Shown: positions 1 to 5,914, numbered from the stretch's first letter. The stretch: DNA of 5,914 bases from CAZMSD01 sp964568855 (GCA_964568855.1 CAZMSD010000061.1:1-5914), one strand, 5' to 3'. The notes: a model not told the origin generated them from the letters alone. Numbers and translations: made by a program.

Positions 1-1
1 C

Positions 2-94
2 AGCAAGCTGCTGCTGGCGGGACTGATGCTGCTGGGCCGGCTCGAGATCTACACGGTCCTGGTGGTCTTCAGCCGCCATTTCTGGAAGAAGTAA
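2..94 (+). CDS. TrkH-family potassium uptake protein, C-terminal end (partial)
   Basis: This is the 3' end of a gene that starts before the window. Thirty codons remain, ending in TAA at 92-94. The visible peptide is a hydrophobic helix followed by LLGRLEIYTVLVVFSRHFW and two lysines. The GRLE(I)xxxLVxF...FW ending is the characteristic last helix and tail of TrkH/KtrB-type subunits, the membrane channel part of Trk/Ktr potassium uptake systems, which work with a cytoplasmic nucleotide-binding partner (TrkA/KtrA) not visible here. The stop lies 19 bp before the GTG start of the YbbR-like gene on the same strand, so the two are probably co-transcribed. The family call rests on a short but distinctive tail. 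TrkH and KtrB cannot be told apart from this fragment. Confidence 0.8.
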   Translation, partial: SKLLLAGLMLLGRLEIYTVLVVFSRHFWKK

Positions 95-113
95 CACGAA
101 GGACGCGAGGCGC

Positions 114-1160
114 GTGATTCAATCCTCGAAGCCCGTCGGTCTGCTGGAGCACCTCACCGGCCACTTGCGGAGCAAGCTGGTGATGCTGCTGCTGGCGGGG
201 CTCTGCTGGTTCTTCGTGCGCACCGACCGGCAGATGGAGGTGGATTTCGTCTTTCCGCTGAGGGTGGACCTGGACGCGCTTCCCGGCCTGGTCCTGCTCG
301 AGAAGCCCCCCGTCGAGGTGCACGTGCGCCTGCGCGGCCGCGGGCGTTCCCTGCTGGCCTTCGCGCTCTTCGGCGAGGGGGACTACGTGCTGCGTCCCGA
401 AGCGGAGGGCAGCGAAACCCACGGCGTCAGCACGAAAAACCTGCGGCTCACGCGCAGCAAGGAACTCTCCGTGCAGTCGATCTTTCCCGCCGTGATACAT
501 TTTCGCCTGGATTTCCTGGGAACGCGGCAACTGCCCGTCGACTTCACGGGCGTCCTCGAGCCGGCTGAGGGCTACCTGCTCACGGGTGGCCCGGAACTGC
601 TGCCGGCGGAAGTGGTCGTCTCGGGAGCGCAGAGCGTGCTGGACACCCTGGAGAGTGTGCCCACGGAGCCGCTCGATCTCAGGGAAAGCAAGCGCGACCT
701 GGACGAGGAGGTGGAGCTGGTCCTGCCCTGGCCCACCCTGCTGCTGGCCCGCTCCACCGTGAGACTCAGCGCCCAGCTCGAGAGAATCGGCGAGCGCCGG
801 TTCACGGGCATTCCCCTGGAAGTCCACAACCTGTCCGACACCCTGCTGGTGACGCCCGACAGTTTCGGGCTCACCGTGCTGGGCGGCGAACGCCAGCTGG
901 AGGCCCTGCGCCCGGGAGATATCCGCGCCCGGCTGGACCTGACCCGCTTTCCGCCGGGGGTGCCGAAGCTGCCCTGCCAAGTGATGATCCCGCCGGGCTT
1001 CGACTGGCGCGACCCTGAACCGGCCCTCTTCGACATCCGACCCGCCCGGTTGCTGCTCGACAGCCTGGTGGCCGACAGCCTGCTGGTGGACTCGCTGAGC
1101 GTGGACAGCCTGCGCTTCGAGGATCTCCGCGGCGACCGGCCCTGGCTGAGGTTTCCGTGA
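114..1160 (+). CDS. YbbR-domain (CdaR-like) membrane-anchored protein
   Basis: The 348-residue product has a short cytoplasmic N-terminus, one membrane helix at about residues 20-37 (SKLVMLLLAGLCWFFV), and an extracytoplasmic remainder. The rest reads as about three YbbR repeats (near 43-130, 134-220 and 228-312), each with a PVEV/LPVDF/IPLEV-type strand. The clearest repeat has AEVVVSGAQSVLDTLESV followed by PLDL, the hallmark YbbR segment. In Firmicutes the YbbR protein CdaR regulates the membrane diadenylate cyclase CdaA; whether that holds here is inference, since no cyclase gene is in view. Residues 314-338 form five pentads with DSL spaced every five residues. The GTG start at 114 is preferred because it places the whole helix in the protein; the next in-frame ATG (183) lies inside the helix. 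AAGGA (99-103) and GAGG (107-110) are possible ribosome binding sites. The stop overlaps tsaD. Confidence 0.8.
   Translation: MIQSSKPVGLLEHLTGHLRSKLVMLLLAGLCWFFVRTDRQMEVDFVFPLRVDLDALPGLVLLEKPPVEVHVRLRGRGRSLLAFALFGEGDYVLRPEAEGSETHGVSTKNLRLTRSKELSVQSIFPAVIHFRLDFLGTRQLPVDFTGVLEPAEGYLLTGGPELLPAEVVVSGAQSVLDTLESVPTEPLDLRESKRDLDEEVELVLPWPTLLLARSTVRLSAQLERIGERRFTGIPLEVHNLSDTLLVTPDSFGLTVLGGERQLEALRPGDIRARLDLTRFPPGVPKLPCQVMIPPGFDWRDPEPALFDIRPARLLLDSLVADSLLVDSLSVDSLRFEDLRGDRPWLRFP
1053..1127 (+). repeat. Five tandem 15-bp units encoding xxDSL pentads
   Basis: Codons 314-338 of the YbbR-like gene encode LLDSL, VADSL, LVDSL, SVDSL and RFEDL in direct succession. At DNA level GACAGCCTG recurs at 1059-1067, 1074-1082 and 1104-1112, with the synonymous GACTCGCTG at 1089-1097, so the spacing is exactly 15 bp. 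The last unit has diverged. The synonymous codon change in unit three indicates the repeat is kept at protein level or is old. Its role is unknown; it lies just after the last YbbR repeat, near the C-terminus. Confidence 0.8.
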
Positions 1161-2161
1161 AGATCCTGGGCATCGAGAGTTCCTGCGATGAAACCGCCGC
1201 CGCGCTGATCGACGGCCCGCGCGTCCTCTCCAACGTGGTCTCTTCCCAGGAAGTGCATGGAACCTGGGGCGGCGTGGTGCCCGAGCTGGCCTCGCGCGAG
1301 CACCTCCGCGTCCTCCATCCGGTGGTGCAGGAAGCCCTGCGGCGCGGCGGAGCACGAATCGGGGAACTCGACGGCATCGCCGCCACCCGGGGACCGGGCC
1401 TGCTGGGCAGCCTGCTGGTGGGCTTCCACTTCGCCAAGGGCCTGGCGCTTGCCCGCGGCCTGCCCTTCCTCGGCGTGAATCACATGGAAGGACACATCTT
1501 CGCCAACTTCAGCGACGACGAAGCCCCGCCGCTGCCCACCCTGGTGCTGGTGGTTTCCGGGGGGCACAGCCAGCTGGTCCTGATGGAAGAGCCGCGCCGC
1601 TACCGCATCGTGGGCGAAACCCTCGACGACGCCGCGGGCGAAGCCTTCGACAAGGTGGCCCAGCTCCTTGGACTGGGATATCCCGGAGGACCGGCGATCA
1701 GCAGGGAGGCGGCCGGCGGCGATCCCGGCTTCGTGCGCTTTCCACGCGCCCTGAAGGGCCGGGAGGGCTTCGATTTCAGCTTCAGCGGGCTCAAGACCGC
1801 CGTTCTGCATCACCTGCGGGCGCAGGACGAGGAATACCGCCGGCATAACCTGGCTTCGCTCTGCGCCAGCTTCCAGGAAGCGGTGGTGGAGGTCCTGGCG
1901 GAGCAGGCCCTGCGGGCGGCGGAACGCTTCGGCGCGCGCTGCCTGGTGCTGGCCGGGGGAGTAGCGGCCAACGGGCGACTCAGGGAAAAACTCGCGGCGG
2001 ACTGCGCCGGGCGGGAGCTGCCCCTGAGGCTTCCCGAACTGGAACTCTGCACCGACAACGCGGTGATGATCGCCCGGGCGGCCCACGGGAGGCTGCTGCG
2101 GGGCGAGCGCAGCGAGCTGATGCTGGACGCCACTCCGCGCCTGCGGCTCGATGAAGGCTGA
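1157..2161 (+). CDS. tsaD: tRNA N6-adenosine threonylcarbamoyltransferase TsaD
   Basis: TsaD (Gcp/YgjD/Kae1 family) transfers the threonylcarbamoyl group from threonylcarbamoyl-AMP to A37 of ANN-decoding tRNAs, giving t6A, in the cytoplasm together with TsaB and TsaE. The 334-residue length is usual for the bacterial enzyme. The N-terminus MKILGIESSCDET is the family's ASKHA phosphate-binding start. The metal-binding HMEGH is at residues 109-113, SGGH at 134-137, DDAAGEAFDK at 157-166, FSFSGLKT at 207-214, AGGVAANGRLR at 266-276 (N272) and CTDNAVMIA at 298-306 with the metal ligand D300. No key residue is missing. The GTG start overlaps the YbbR stop (GTGA, 1157-1160), implying translational coupling; TGAGG at 1147-1151 is a well-placed ribosome binding site. 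Neither tsaB nor tsaE is in this window. Confidence 0.98.
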   Translation: MKILGIESSCDETAAALIDGPRVLSNVVSSQEVHGTWGGVVPELASREHLRVLHPVVQEALRRGGARIGELDGIAATRGPGLLGSLLVGFHFAKGLALARGLPFLGVNHMEGHIFANFSDDEAPPLPTLVLVVSGGHSQLVLMEEPRRYRIVGETLDDAAGEAFDKVAQLLGLGYPGGPAISREAAGGDPGFVRFPRALKGREGFDFSFSGLKTAVLHHLRAQDEEYRRHNLASLCASFQEAVVEVLAEQALRAAERFGARCLVLAGGVAANGRLREKLAADCAGRELPLRLPELELCTDNAVMIARAAHGRLLRGERSELMLDATPRLRLDEG

Positions 2162-2196
2162 CCCGATCACGATGGATAGGACAACGGCGACACGGC

Positions 2197-4365
2197 ATGA
2201 ACTTCCTTGACCCCATCACCGATCCGCAGCTGGACTTCGGCTTCTGGTGGCCCCTGGTCCTGGTTCCCTTCGCCTGCTGGTTCGCCTATCGAAGCTACCG
2301 CGCGAGCCGGCCCGCTCCCCGCCCCGGCATCCTGCGCCTGCTGCTGGGCCTGCGCTGCCTGTCCTGGGTGATCCTCCTGCTGCTGCTGGCCAGACCGGTG
2401 CTGCGCTGGATCGAACGCGAGGAACAGGCGGCCCAGCTGGCCGTGTTGCTGGACCGCAGCGCCAGCATTCCCTTCCTGGAAGGCCGGACACGGCACGGGG
2501 ACTGGCTCGAGGAACTGGGCCGGAATCTGCCCGGCGTCACGCTGCGCGTCTTCAGTTTCGCGGATTCGCTCGAGGAGTTACGCCGGGACGAACTGGATTC
2601 GCTGGACTGCGGGGGCCGGGCCAGCGATCCGGAGGCCGCCCTGGCGGAGCTCGAGCGGCGCACGGCCGCCGAAAACCTGGCGGGCGTCCTGCTGGTCTCC
2701 GACGGCAACCTGACCCGGGGGGCCTGGCCGGTGGAGCGGGCGCGTCGGGGACGGGCCAGGCTGTGGACCGCCGGCACGGGACGCCGCGAAGCGCCGCGCG
2801 ACCTCGTGCTGCAGCTCGCGGAGTGCAACCGCGAAGTCCGCAGCGCTGTGGAGCAGCCGGTCTACGTGGAAATCAGCTCCACGGGACTCACCGGCCGGCG
2901 GGCCGAGTTGATCCTGCGGGCGGACGGACGCGAACGGGATCGCCGGGAAATACTCCTGGGAGCCGAGGGCCTGCGGGTTCCGGCGACCTTGCACTGGACG
3001 CCGGAGCTTCCGGGCACCCGGGTGGTGGAGCTGGAGGCGCGGCTGATTCCCGGGCGGGGCGAGCCGGGCGAGTCCGTGGAAACCAGCCTGGAGAACAACC
3101 GCCGCAGCCTGCACGTGGAGGTGCTCGAGCGCGATCGCAAGGTGGCCGTGCTCGCCGGGTCGCCGTCGCCCGACCTGGCCTTCCTGCTGAGGATTCTCGA
3201 GGCGGAGGAGGGCTTCGAGCTGATCCGCTCCTTTCCGGATCAGGACAGCGGCATTCCGGTGTCGAGCGCCTTCGCCGAGGCCGAACTGCTGGTGCTCTGC
3301 GGCTGGCCCACCTCCCGCAGCGCCCGATCAGCGAAAGACGAACTCAGGAGCTGTCTGCGCCGGGTCTCCCTGCTCGTTCTGGACCTGCCCGGACTGGATC
3401 TTGCGCCACTCGGCGGGCGGCTCTCCCTGGCCGGCGGGGCCGCGGCCCAGCTGCCGCCCGGGATCGAAGCAGGCGTGCGGGCGCGGGCCCTGCACCCGGT
3501 GCTGGGTCAGGAGGACCGCCTGGCCCTGCTCCAGGCGGTCTGGTCCGAGATGCCGCCCCTGCGCTTTCTGCGTCCTGGATTGACCGTCCCGCCGGTTTGC
3601 CGGGTGCTGCTGGCCGCCGACGCCCGGCCCCAGAGTCCGCCAGCCCTGTGCATCGAGGAGCGCGGCGGCCTGCGGGCGGCCTACCTGGGAGCGGAGGGCA
3701 TCTGGCGCTGGGAACTGGGCAGCCAGCTCAGCCTGGGCGAGAACCGGCGGGCGACGGAATGCCTGGGCACCCTGCTGCGCTGGCTGGCTGGCGGCCGGGA
3801 AAGGAAACTCTTCCAGGTGCGTCCCGAGGAAGAAGTGCTGCCCCGTGGAGCGCCGCTGGTGTTTCACGCGGAGCTGCTCGACGAGGACGGCAGTCCGCGG
3901 GACGGCGCGCTGGTGGAAGTGGAGTTGCTGGCGGAGAACGGCACGGGGAGGACGATCCTGCTCTCGGGCCGCGGAGCGGGACGCTACCGCGGCAGGGGCG
4001 CGGCGACGGAAACCGGCACCCTGCGCTGGAGCGCCTCAGCCGCCAGCGGGGAGCGCGAGATCCTGGCCGACAGCGGGCTGGTGACGGTGGAGAGCTACAA
4101 CCCCGAGTTCCTGGACCTTCGCCGCAACGGCGACCTGCTGGAACAGCTGGCGCAGGCGGGCGGCGGCTCCGCCCTCGACCTGGACGACCACGAGGATCGC
4201 GCCGCAATCGCCGGAGGTCGCGCCTTCGCCGCGCTGGACGCGCGTCCGCTGATACGCGAGGCGCGGCGCGAGCTGGAACTCTGGGGCAGCGGGATCCTGC
4301 TGACGGCGCTGATTCTCCTGTTCAGCGCCGAATGGCTGCTCCGCCGCCTGCAGGGCATGCTCTGA
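2197..4365 (+). CDS. Membrane-anchored VWA-domain protein with GATase1-like and Ig-like regions
   Basis: The 722-residue protein has two N-terminal membrane helices (about residues 17-34 and 46-67) and one near the C-terminus (about 697-715). Residues 80-195 look like a von Willebrand A domain: LLDRSASI carries the DxSxS metal site (D86, S88, S90) and LLVSDGNLT supplies D169. The usual MIDAS Thr may be replaced by S143 in RASDPEAAL. Residues 205-310 look like a beta-sandwich. Residues 313-532 follow the pattern of GATase1-like regions in large bacterial membrane VWA proteins (KVAVLAGSPSPDLAFLLRIL, ending in WRWEL and TLLRWLAGG), with no evident catalytic triad. Residues 540-632 resemble an Ig-like domain (RGAPLVFHAELLDEDGSPRDG). 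The precise function is unknown; such proteins often sit beside MoxR and DUF58 genes, which are absent here. The ATG at 2197 is 35 bp after tsaD and has only a distant AGGA (2178-2181), so the start is likely but not certain. Confidence 0.8.
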   Translation: MNFLDPITDPQLDFGFWWPLVLVPFACWFAYRSYRASRPAPRPGILRLLLGLRCLSWVILLLLLARPVLRWIEREEQAAQLAVLLDRSASIPFLEGRTRHGDWLEELGRNLPGVTLRVFSFADSLEELRRDELDSLDCGGRASDPEAALAELERRTAAENLAGVLLVSDGNLTRGAWPVERARRGRARLWTAGTGRREAPRDLVLQLAECNREVRSAVEQPVYVEISSTGLTGRRAELILRADGRERDRREILLGAEGLRVPATLHWTPELPGTRVVELEARLIPGRGEPGESVETSLENNRRSLHVEVLERDRKVAVLAGSPSPDLAFLLRILEAEEGFELIRSFPDQDSGIPVSSAFAEAELLVLCGWPTSRSARSAKDELRSCLRRVSLLVLDLPGLDLAPLGGRLSLAGGAAAQLPPGIEAGVRARALHPVLGQEDRLALLQAVWSEMPPLRFLRPGLTVPPVCRVLLAADARPQSPPALCIEERGGLRAAYLGAEGIWRWELGSQLSLGENRRATECLGTLLRWLAGGRERKLFQVRPEEEVLPRGAPLVFHAELLDEDGSPRDGALVEVELLAENGTGRTILLSGRGAGRYRGRGAATETGTLRWSASAASGEREILADSGLVTVESYNPEFLDLRRNGDLLEQLAQAGGGSALDLDDHEDRAAIAGGRAFAALDARPLIREARRELELWGSGILLTALILLFSAEWLLRRLQGML

Positions 4366-4372
4366 GGAATGC

Positions 4373-4413
4373 CGGAGGCCGGGGCGTCGATCGCCTCTCC
4401 GTGATACGATTTT
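4373..4413 (+). terminator. Possible weak hairpin terminator after the VWA gene
   Basis: In the 87-bp gap before the CYTH gene, CGGAGG (4373-4378) can pair with TCTCCG (4396-4401), including one G-U pair. Inside it GGCG (4383-4386) pairs with CGCC (4392-4395) around a 5-nt loop, leaving CCGG unpaired on one side. A four-T run follows at 4410-4413, eight bases after the stem. This is further away and shorter than in a typical intrinsic terminator, so it could equally be an attenuator or chance pairing in GC-rich DNA. Confidence 0.3.
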
Positions 4414-4440
4414 GACCGCAGACAAACTGCAGGCCCGGCG

Positions 4441-4446
4441 AGGAGG
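4441..4446 (+). promoter_or_regulatory. Strong Shine-Dalgarno sequence for the CYTH gene
   Basis: AGGAGG stands six bases before the ATG at 4453, a near-consensus site and spacing. It fixes the start of the CYTH gene. It is stronger than the sites in front of the other genes here, which fits a gene translated independently of the upstream group. Confidence 0.85.
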
Positions 4447-4452
4447 TCGAGC

Positions 4453-4917
4453 ATGTCCGTGGAGATCGAGCGTAAGTTTCTTGTCCGCGGCGACGAATGG
4501 CGAAGTGCGGCCGAGGGGCGCGTTTTCCGCCAGGGCTACCTGTCCACGGACAGGGAGCGGACCGTCAGGGTCCGCACCGTGGGCCAGCGGGGCTGTCTCG
4601 CGGTAAAGGGTCCGACCGCGGGTGTGTCGCGCCCGGAGTACGAGTACGAGATTCCCTACGCAGAGGCGCAGGAAATGCTGGACCGCCTGTGCCTGACGCC
4701 GCTGATCGAGAAGACCCGCTACCGCATTCCCCGGGCCGGCCTGGTCTGGGAAGTGGACGAGTTCCACGGCGCCAACCAAGGACTGGTGCTGGCCGAGGTG
4801 GAACTGGAAGCGGAGGACCAGCCCTTCGACGCCCCTTCCTGGATCGGCGAAGAGGTCTCCGGCGATCCGAAGTACCAAAACGCCAACCTCGTCGCCCATC
4901 CGTTCAAATCCTGGTGA
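4453..4917 (+). CDS. CYTH-domain triphosphate tunnel metalloenzyme (NeuTTM-like, predicted inorganic triphosphatase)
   Basis: The 154-residue soluble protein is one complete CYTH domain, the usual size for the short bacterial type. EIERKFLV at residues 4-11 holds the ExExK metal-binding signature (E4, E6, K8). Tunnel-lining basic residues follow in VRVR (R39, R41) and LAVKG (K52), then the acidic EYEYEIP (62-68), EKTRYR (86-91), WEVDEF (99-104) and AEVELE (114-119). The end, WIGEEVSGDPKYQNANL, closely matches what I recall of the Nitrosomonas europaea enzyme NeuTTM, which hydrolyses inorganic triphosphate. That substrate is therefore the best guess; thiamine triphosphatase or class IV adenylate cyclase activity, also known in the superfamily, are less likely. 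The start is set by AGGAGG at 4441-4446. An 87-bp gap precedes it, so it may have its own promoter, though none is evident. A Na/Pi-type transporter gene lies downstream. Confidence 0.93.
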   Translation: MSVEIERKFLVRGDEWRSAAEGRVFRQGYLSTDRERTVRVRTVGQRGCLAVKGPTAGVSRPEYEYEIPYAEAQEMLDRLCLTPLIEKTRYRIPRAGLVWEVDEFHGANQGLVLAEVELEAEDQPFDAPSWIGEEVSGDPKYQNANLVAHPFKSW

Positions 4918-4930
4918 GCCGCAGCCGATC

Positions 4931-4937
4931 AAGGAGG
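4931..4937 (+). promoter_or_regulatory. Strong Shine-Dalgarno-like sequence in the gap after the CYTH gene
   Basis: AAGGAGG begins 13 bases after the CYTH stop. No ATG or GTG follows at usable distance, but a TTG lies seven bases downstream at 4945-4947 and opens a 29-codon ORF. An isolated near-consensus site in otherwise non-coding sequence suggests either a small gene or the remnant of one. Confidence 0.5.
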
Positions 4938-4944
4938 CGGGAAA

Positions 4945-5034
4945 TTGTACCCCATCTTCAGTATTCTTGAGGAAACGCCGAGCGACGGATCCGTGGTTTC
5001 CGCCGGCCTCAGGCGTCAACGGGAGCGCTTCTGA
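4945..5034 (+). CDS. Possible small protein of 29 residues (TTG start), unknown function
   Basis: I do not recognise this ORF. It starts at TTG 4945, seven bases after AAGGAGG, and ends at TGA 5032-5034. The product would begin MYPIFSILEETPSDG and end in the basic LRRQRERF; it has no membrane helix or signal peptide. About 72% of its codons end in G or C, a GC-leaning bias of the kind seen in the flanking genes but weak evidence at this length. It sits between the CYTH gene and the Na/Pi transporter gene, leaving 68 bp before the latter's ATG, so it could be a small protein, a leader peptide or a decayed gene. The rare TTG start and short length make chance a real alternative. Confidence 0.3.
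   Translation: MYPIFSILEETPSDGSVVSAGLRRQRERF
4971..5001. repeat. Inverted repeat enclosing a 10-bp perfect palindrome
   Basis: GGAAAC (4971-4976) and its reverse complement GTTTCC (4996-5001) flank the perfect palindrome ACGGATCCGT (4985-4994). The palindrome is off centre, with eight bases to its left and one to its right. It lies inside the small ORF, 102 bp before the transporter start. It could form an RNA stem or be a binding site for a dimeric regulator, but no known motif is recognised. Confidence 0.35.
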
Positions 5035-5102
5035 GAATTCAGCAACCGTCCGTTGCAGCGCCGCTGAAGCGGGCCGCCATTCGTGCTAGATCCTGGAAAG
5101 CG

Positions 5103-5914
5103 ATGCAGAGCTCCGAGCTTCCATCCACATTCGATCCGGATACGCCGGCCGGCAGACGGCACTCGATCATCCTCCTTCCGGCGGTCCTGCTGCTGCTCTG
5201 CCTGCTGCAAAAGGCGCTGGCGGCCGGGTCGCTCGAGGATCCCGCAGCGCGCCTGGTGAAACCCGAGCTCTACACCGAGGGCATCGCCTCGGGGGACAAG
5301 CAGGTCCAGGTGGCGGAGAGCTGGCTCGAATCGCCGCTGCAGGCCAGGATCCTGGATGCCCGGGGCGAACCCCTGCCCGGACGCGCCGTCCACTTCCGCG
5401 TCGCCTCCACGCCCTCGAAGGCCCAGGGCGCCGAGCTGGAGCGGGAACGGGTGCTCAGCGACGAGCGGGGCATCGCCCGCACGCGGGTCCGGCTGGGCGA
5501 CCGGGCGGGCGAGTACGTCTTCTCGGCGCGCGTTCCGGGGAGCGAGATCGATCAGGGCCAGCTCTTCTTCAAGGCCACCGCCCGCCACGCAGACTGGGTC
5601 TTCCTGCTGGCGATGGGCCTGGTGGGCGGCCTGGCGCTGTTCCTCTTCGGCATGGAGATGATGAGCGAGGGCATGAAGAAGGCGGCCGGCAACCGCATGC
5701 GCAGCATCCTGGGCAAGCTTACGGGCCACCGCATCGTGGGTCTCATGGTGGGCGCCTTCGTCACCATGGTGATCCAGAGTTCCAGCGCCACCACCGTGAT
5801 GCTGGTCAGCTTCGTCCAGGCCCAGCTGATGACCTTCGTCCAGTCCCTGGGCGTGGTCCTGGGGGCGGACATCGGCACCACCATCACCGCCCAGCTGATC
5901 GCCTTCAAGCTGAC
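5103..5914 (+). CDS. Na/Pi cotransporter family protein with N-terminal Ig-like domain (partial, 3' end outside window)
   Basis: The frame is open from ATG 5103 to the window end, giving 270 residues of a longer protein. Residues 21-40 (SIILLPAVLLLLCLLQKALA) form a signal peptide or first helix with a possible cleavage after ALA. Residues about 65-160 look like a bacterial Ig-like (Big/invasin type) domain, with ARILDARGEPLPGRAVHFRV and a second turn at SDERGIARTRV. From residue 164 the Na/Pi (PNaS/NptA) transporter core begins: a glycine-rich helix (LLAMGLVGGLALFLFGMEMM), a cytoplasmic stretch, then VIQSSSATT (223-231), the family signature, and GADIGTT (254-260). These transporters import phosphate with sodium, though some related proteins have other roles. 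A PhoU-like tail, common in bacterial members, would lie outside the window. GGA at 5095-5097 is a weak ribosome binding site; no better in-frame start was found upstream. Confidence 0.88.
   Translation, partial: MQSSELPSTFDPDTPAGRRHSIILLPAVLLLLCLLQKALAAGSLEDPAARLVKPELYTEGIASGDKQVQVAESWLESPLQARILDARGEPLPGRAVHFRVASTPSKAQGAELERERVLSDERGIARTRVRLGDRAGEYVFSARVPGSEIDQGQLFFKATARHADWVFLLAMGLVGGLALFLFGMEMMSEGMKKAAGNRMRSILGKLTGHRIVGLMVGAFVTMVIQSSSATTVMLVSFVQAQLMTFVQSLGVVLGADIGTTITAQLIAFKL

Noticed and set aside
572..2170. A 532-codon open frame on the - strand opposite the YbbR and tsaD genes
   Set aside because: It lies opposite two well-supported genes, its translation is low-complexity (Gln/Arg/Ser/Ala-rich) and it matches no family. 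It is a shadow of high third-position GC.
2151..2210. A 19-codon ATG frame bridging the end of tsaD and the start of the VWA gene, possibly a coupling leader
   Set aside because: It has no ribosome binding site, most of it overlaps or abuts known coding sequence, and such short frames arise easily by chance.
2247..4415. A second 722-codon open frame on the + strand almost fully overlapping the VWA gene
   Set aside because: Its product is a Gly/Ala/Arg/Pro-rich string without helices or motifs, as expected from an out-of-frame reading of GC-rich coding DNA. The matching length is a coincidence.
4401..4435. Promoter-like TACGAT (4405-4410) and TTGACC (4412-4417) before the CYTH gene
   Set aside because: Neither hexamer has a matching partner at a 16-18 bp spacing, so no promoter can be supported.
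5056..5066. CAGCG/CGCTG inverted repeat before the transporter gene as a terminator
   Set aside because: The loop would be a single base and no T run follows, so it cannot act as a hairpin terminator as written.
4036..5729. Two long - strand frames (4036-5019 and 5016-5729) spanning the gaps around the CYTH gene
   Set aside because: They run opposite the VWA, CYTH and transporter genes and their products show no recognisable domain. The recognisable proteins are all on the + strand.

Overview
The window is a gene-dense, GC-rich stretch of bacterial chromosome with every supported gene on the + strand. It shows no mobile element, tRNA, rRNA or CRISPR signal. The gene content (TrkH, a YbbR-repeat protein, TsaD, a membrane-anchored VWA protein, a CYTH-type triphosphatase and an Ig-fused Na/Pi transporter), the strong GC bias at third codon positions and the use of GTG starts fit a high-GC, probably uncultivated bacterium. 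The large VWA/GATase-like membrane protein and the Asp-Ser-Leu-rich tail resemble proteins I associate with the FCB group and neighbouring candidate phyla. That placement is an impression, not a result.

Layout. Positions 2-94 hold the last 30 codons of a TrkH-type potassium transporter subunit. After 19 bp comes a YbbR/CdaR-like single-pass membrane protein (114-1160), which overlaps tsaD (1157-2161) by 4 bp in a GTGA arrangement. A 35-bp gap leads to a 722-residue membrane protein (2197-4365) with an N-terminal helix pair, a VWA domain carrying a DxSxS motif, a GATase1-like middle region, an Ig-like region and a C-terminal helix. These four genes look like one transcription unit. An 87-bp gap with a hairpin and a short T run separates them from a NeuTTM-like CYTH triphosphatase (4453-4917), which has a near-perfect ribosome binding site. 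The next 185 bp (4918-5102) contain a strong AAGGAGG sequence followed by a possible 29-codon TTG-start ORF (4945-5034). The window ends inside a Na/Pi cotransporter family gene (5103 to beyond 5914) whose product starts with a signal peptide and an Ig-like domain.

How the genes relate. TsaD is the universal t6A tRNA-modification enzyme and is housekeeping. TrkH next to a CdaR-like YbbR protein is suggestive because cyclic-di-AMP, whose synthase is regulated by CdaR in Firmicutes, controls potassium uptake; no diadenylate cyclase gene is visible here. The CYTH enzyme (predicted inorganic triphosphatase) lies upstream of a phosphate-type transporter, a possible but unproven link in phosphate metabolism.

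I found no clear new multi-gene system. The points most worth a second look are the small ORF at 4945-5034, the Ig-domain fusion on the Na/Pi transporter, the five tandem pentads at the end of the YbbR protein, and the TrkH-YbbR adjacency.
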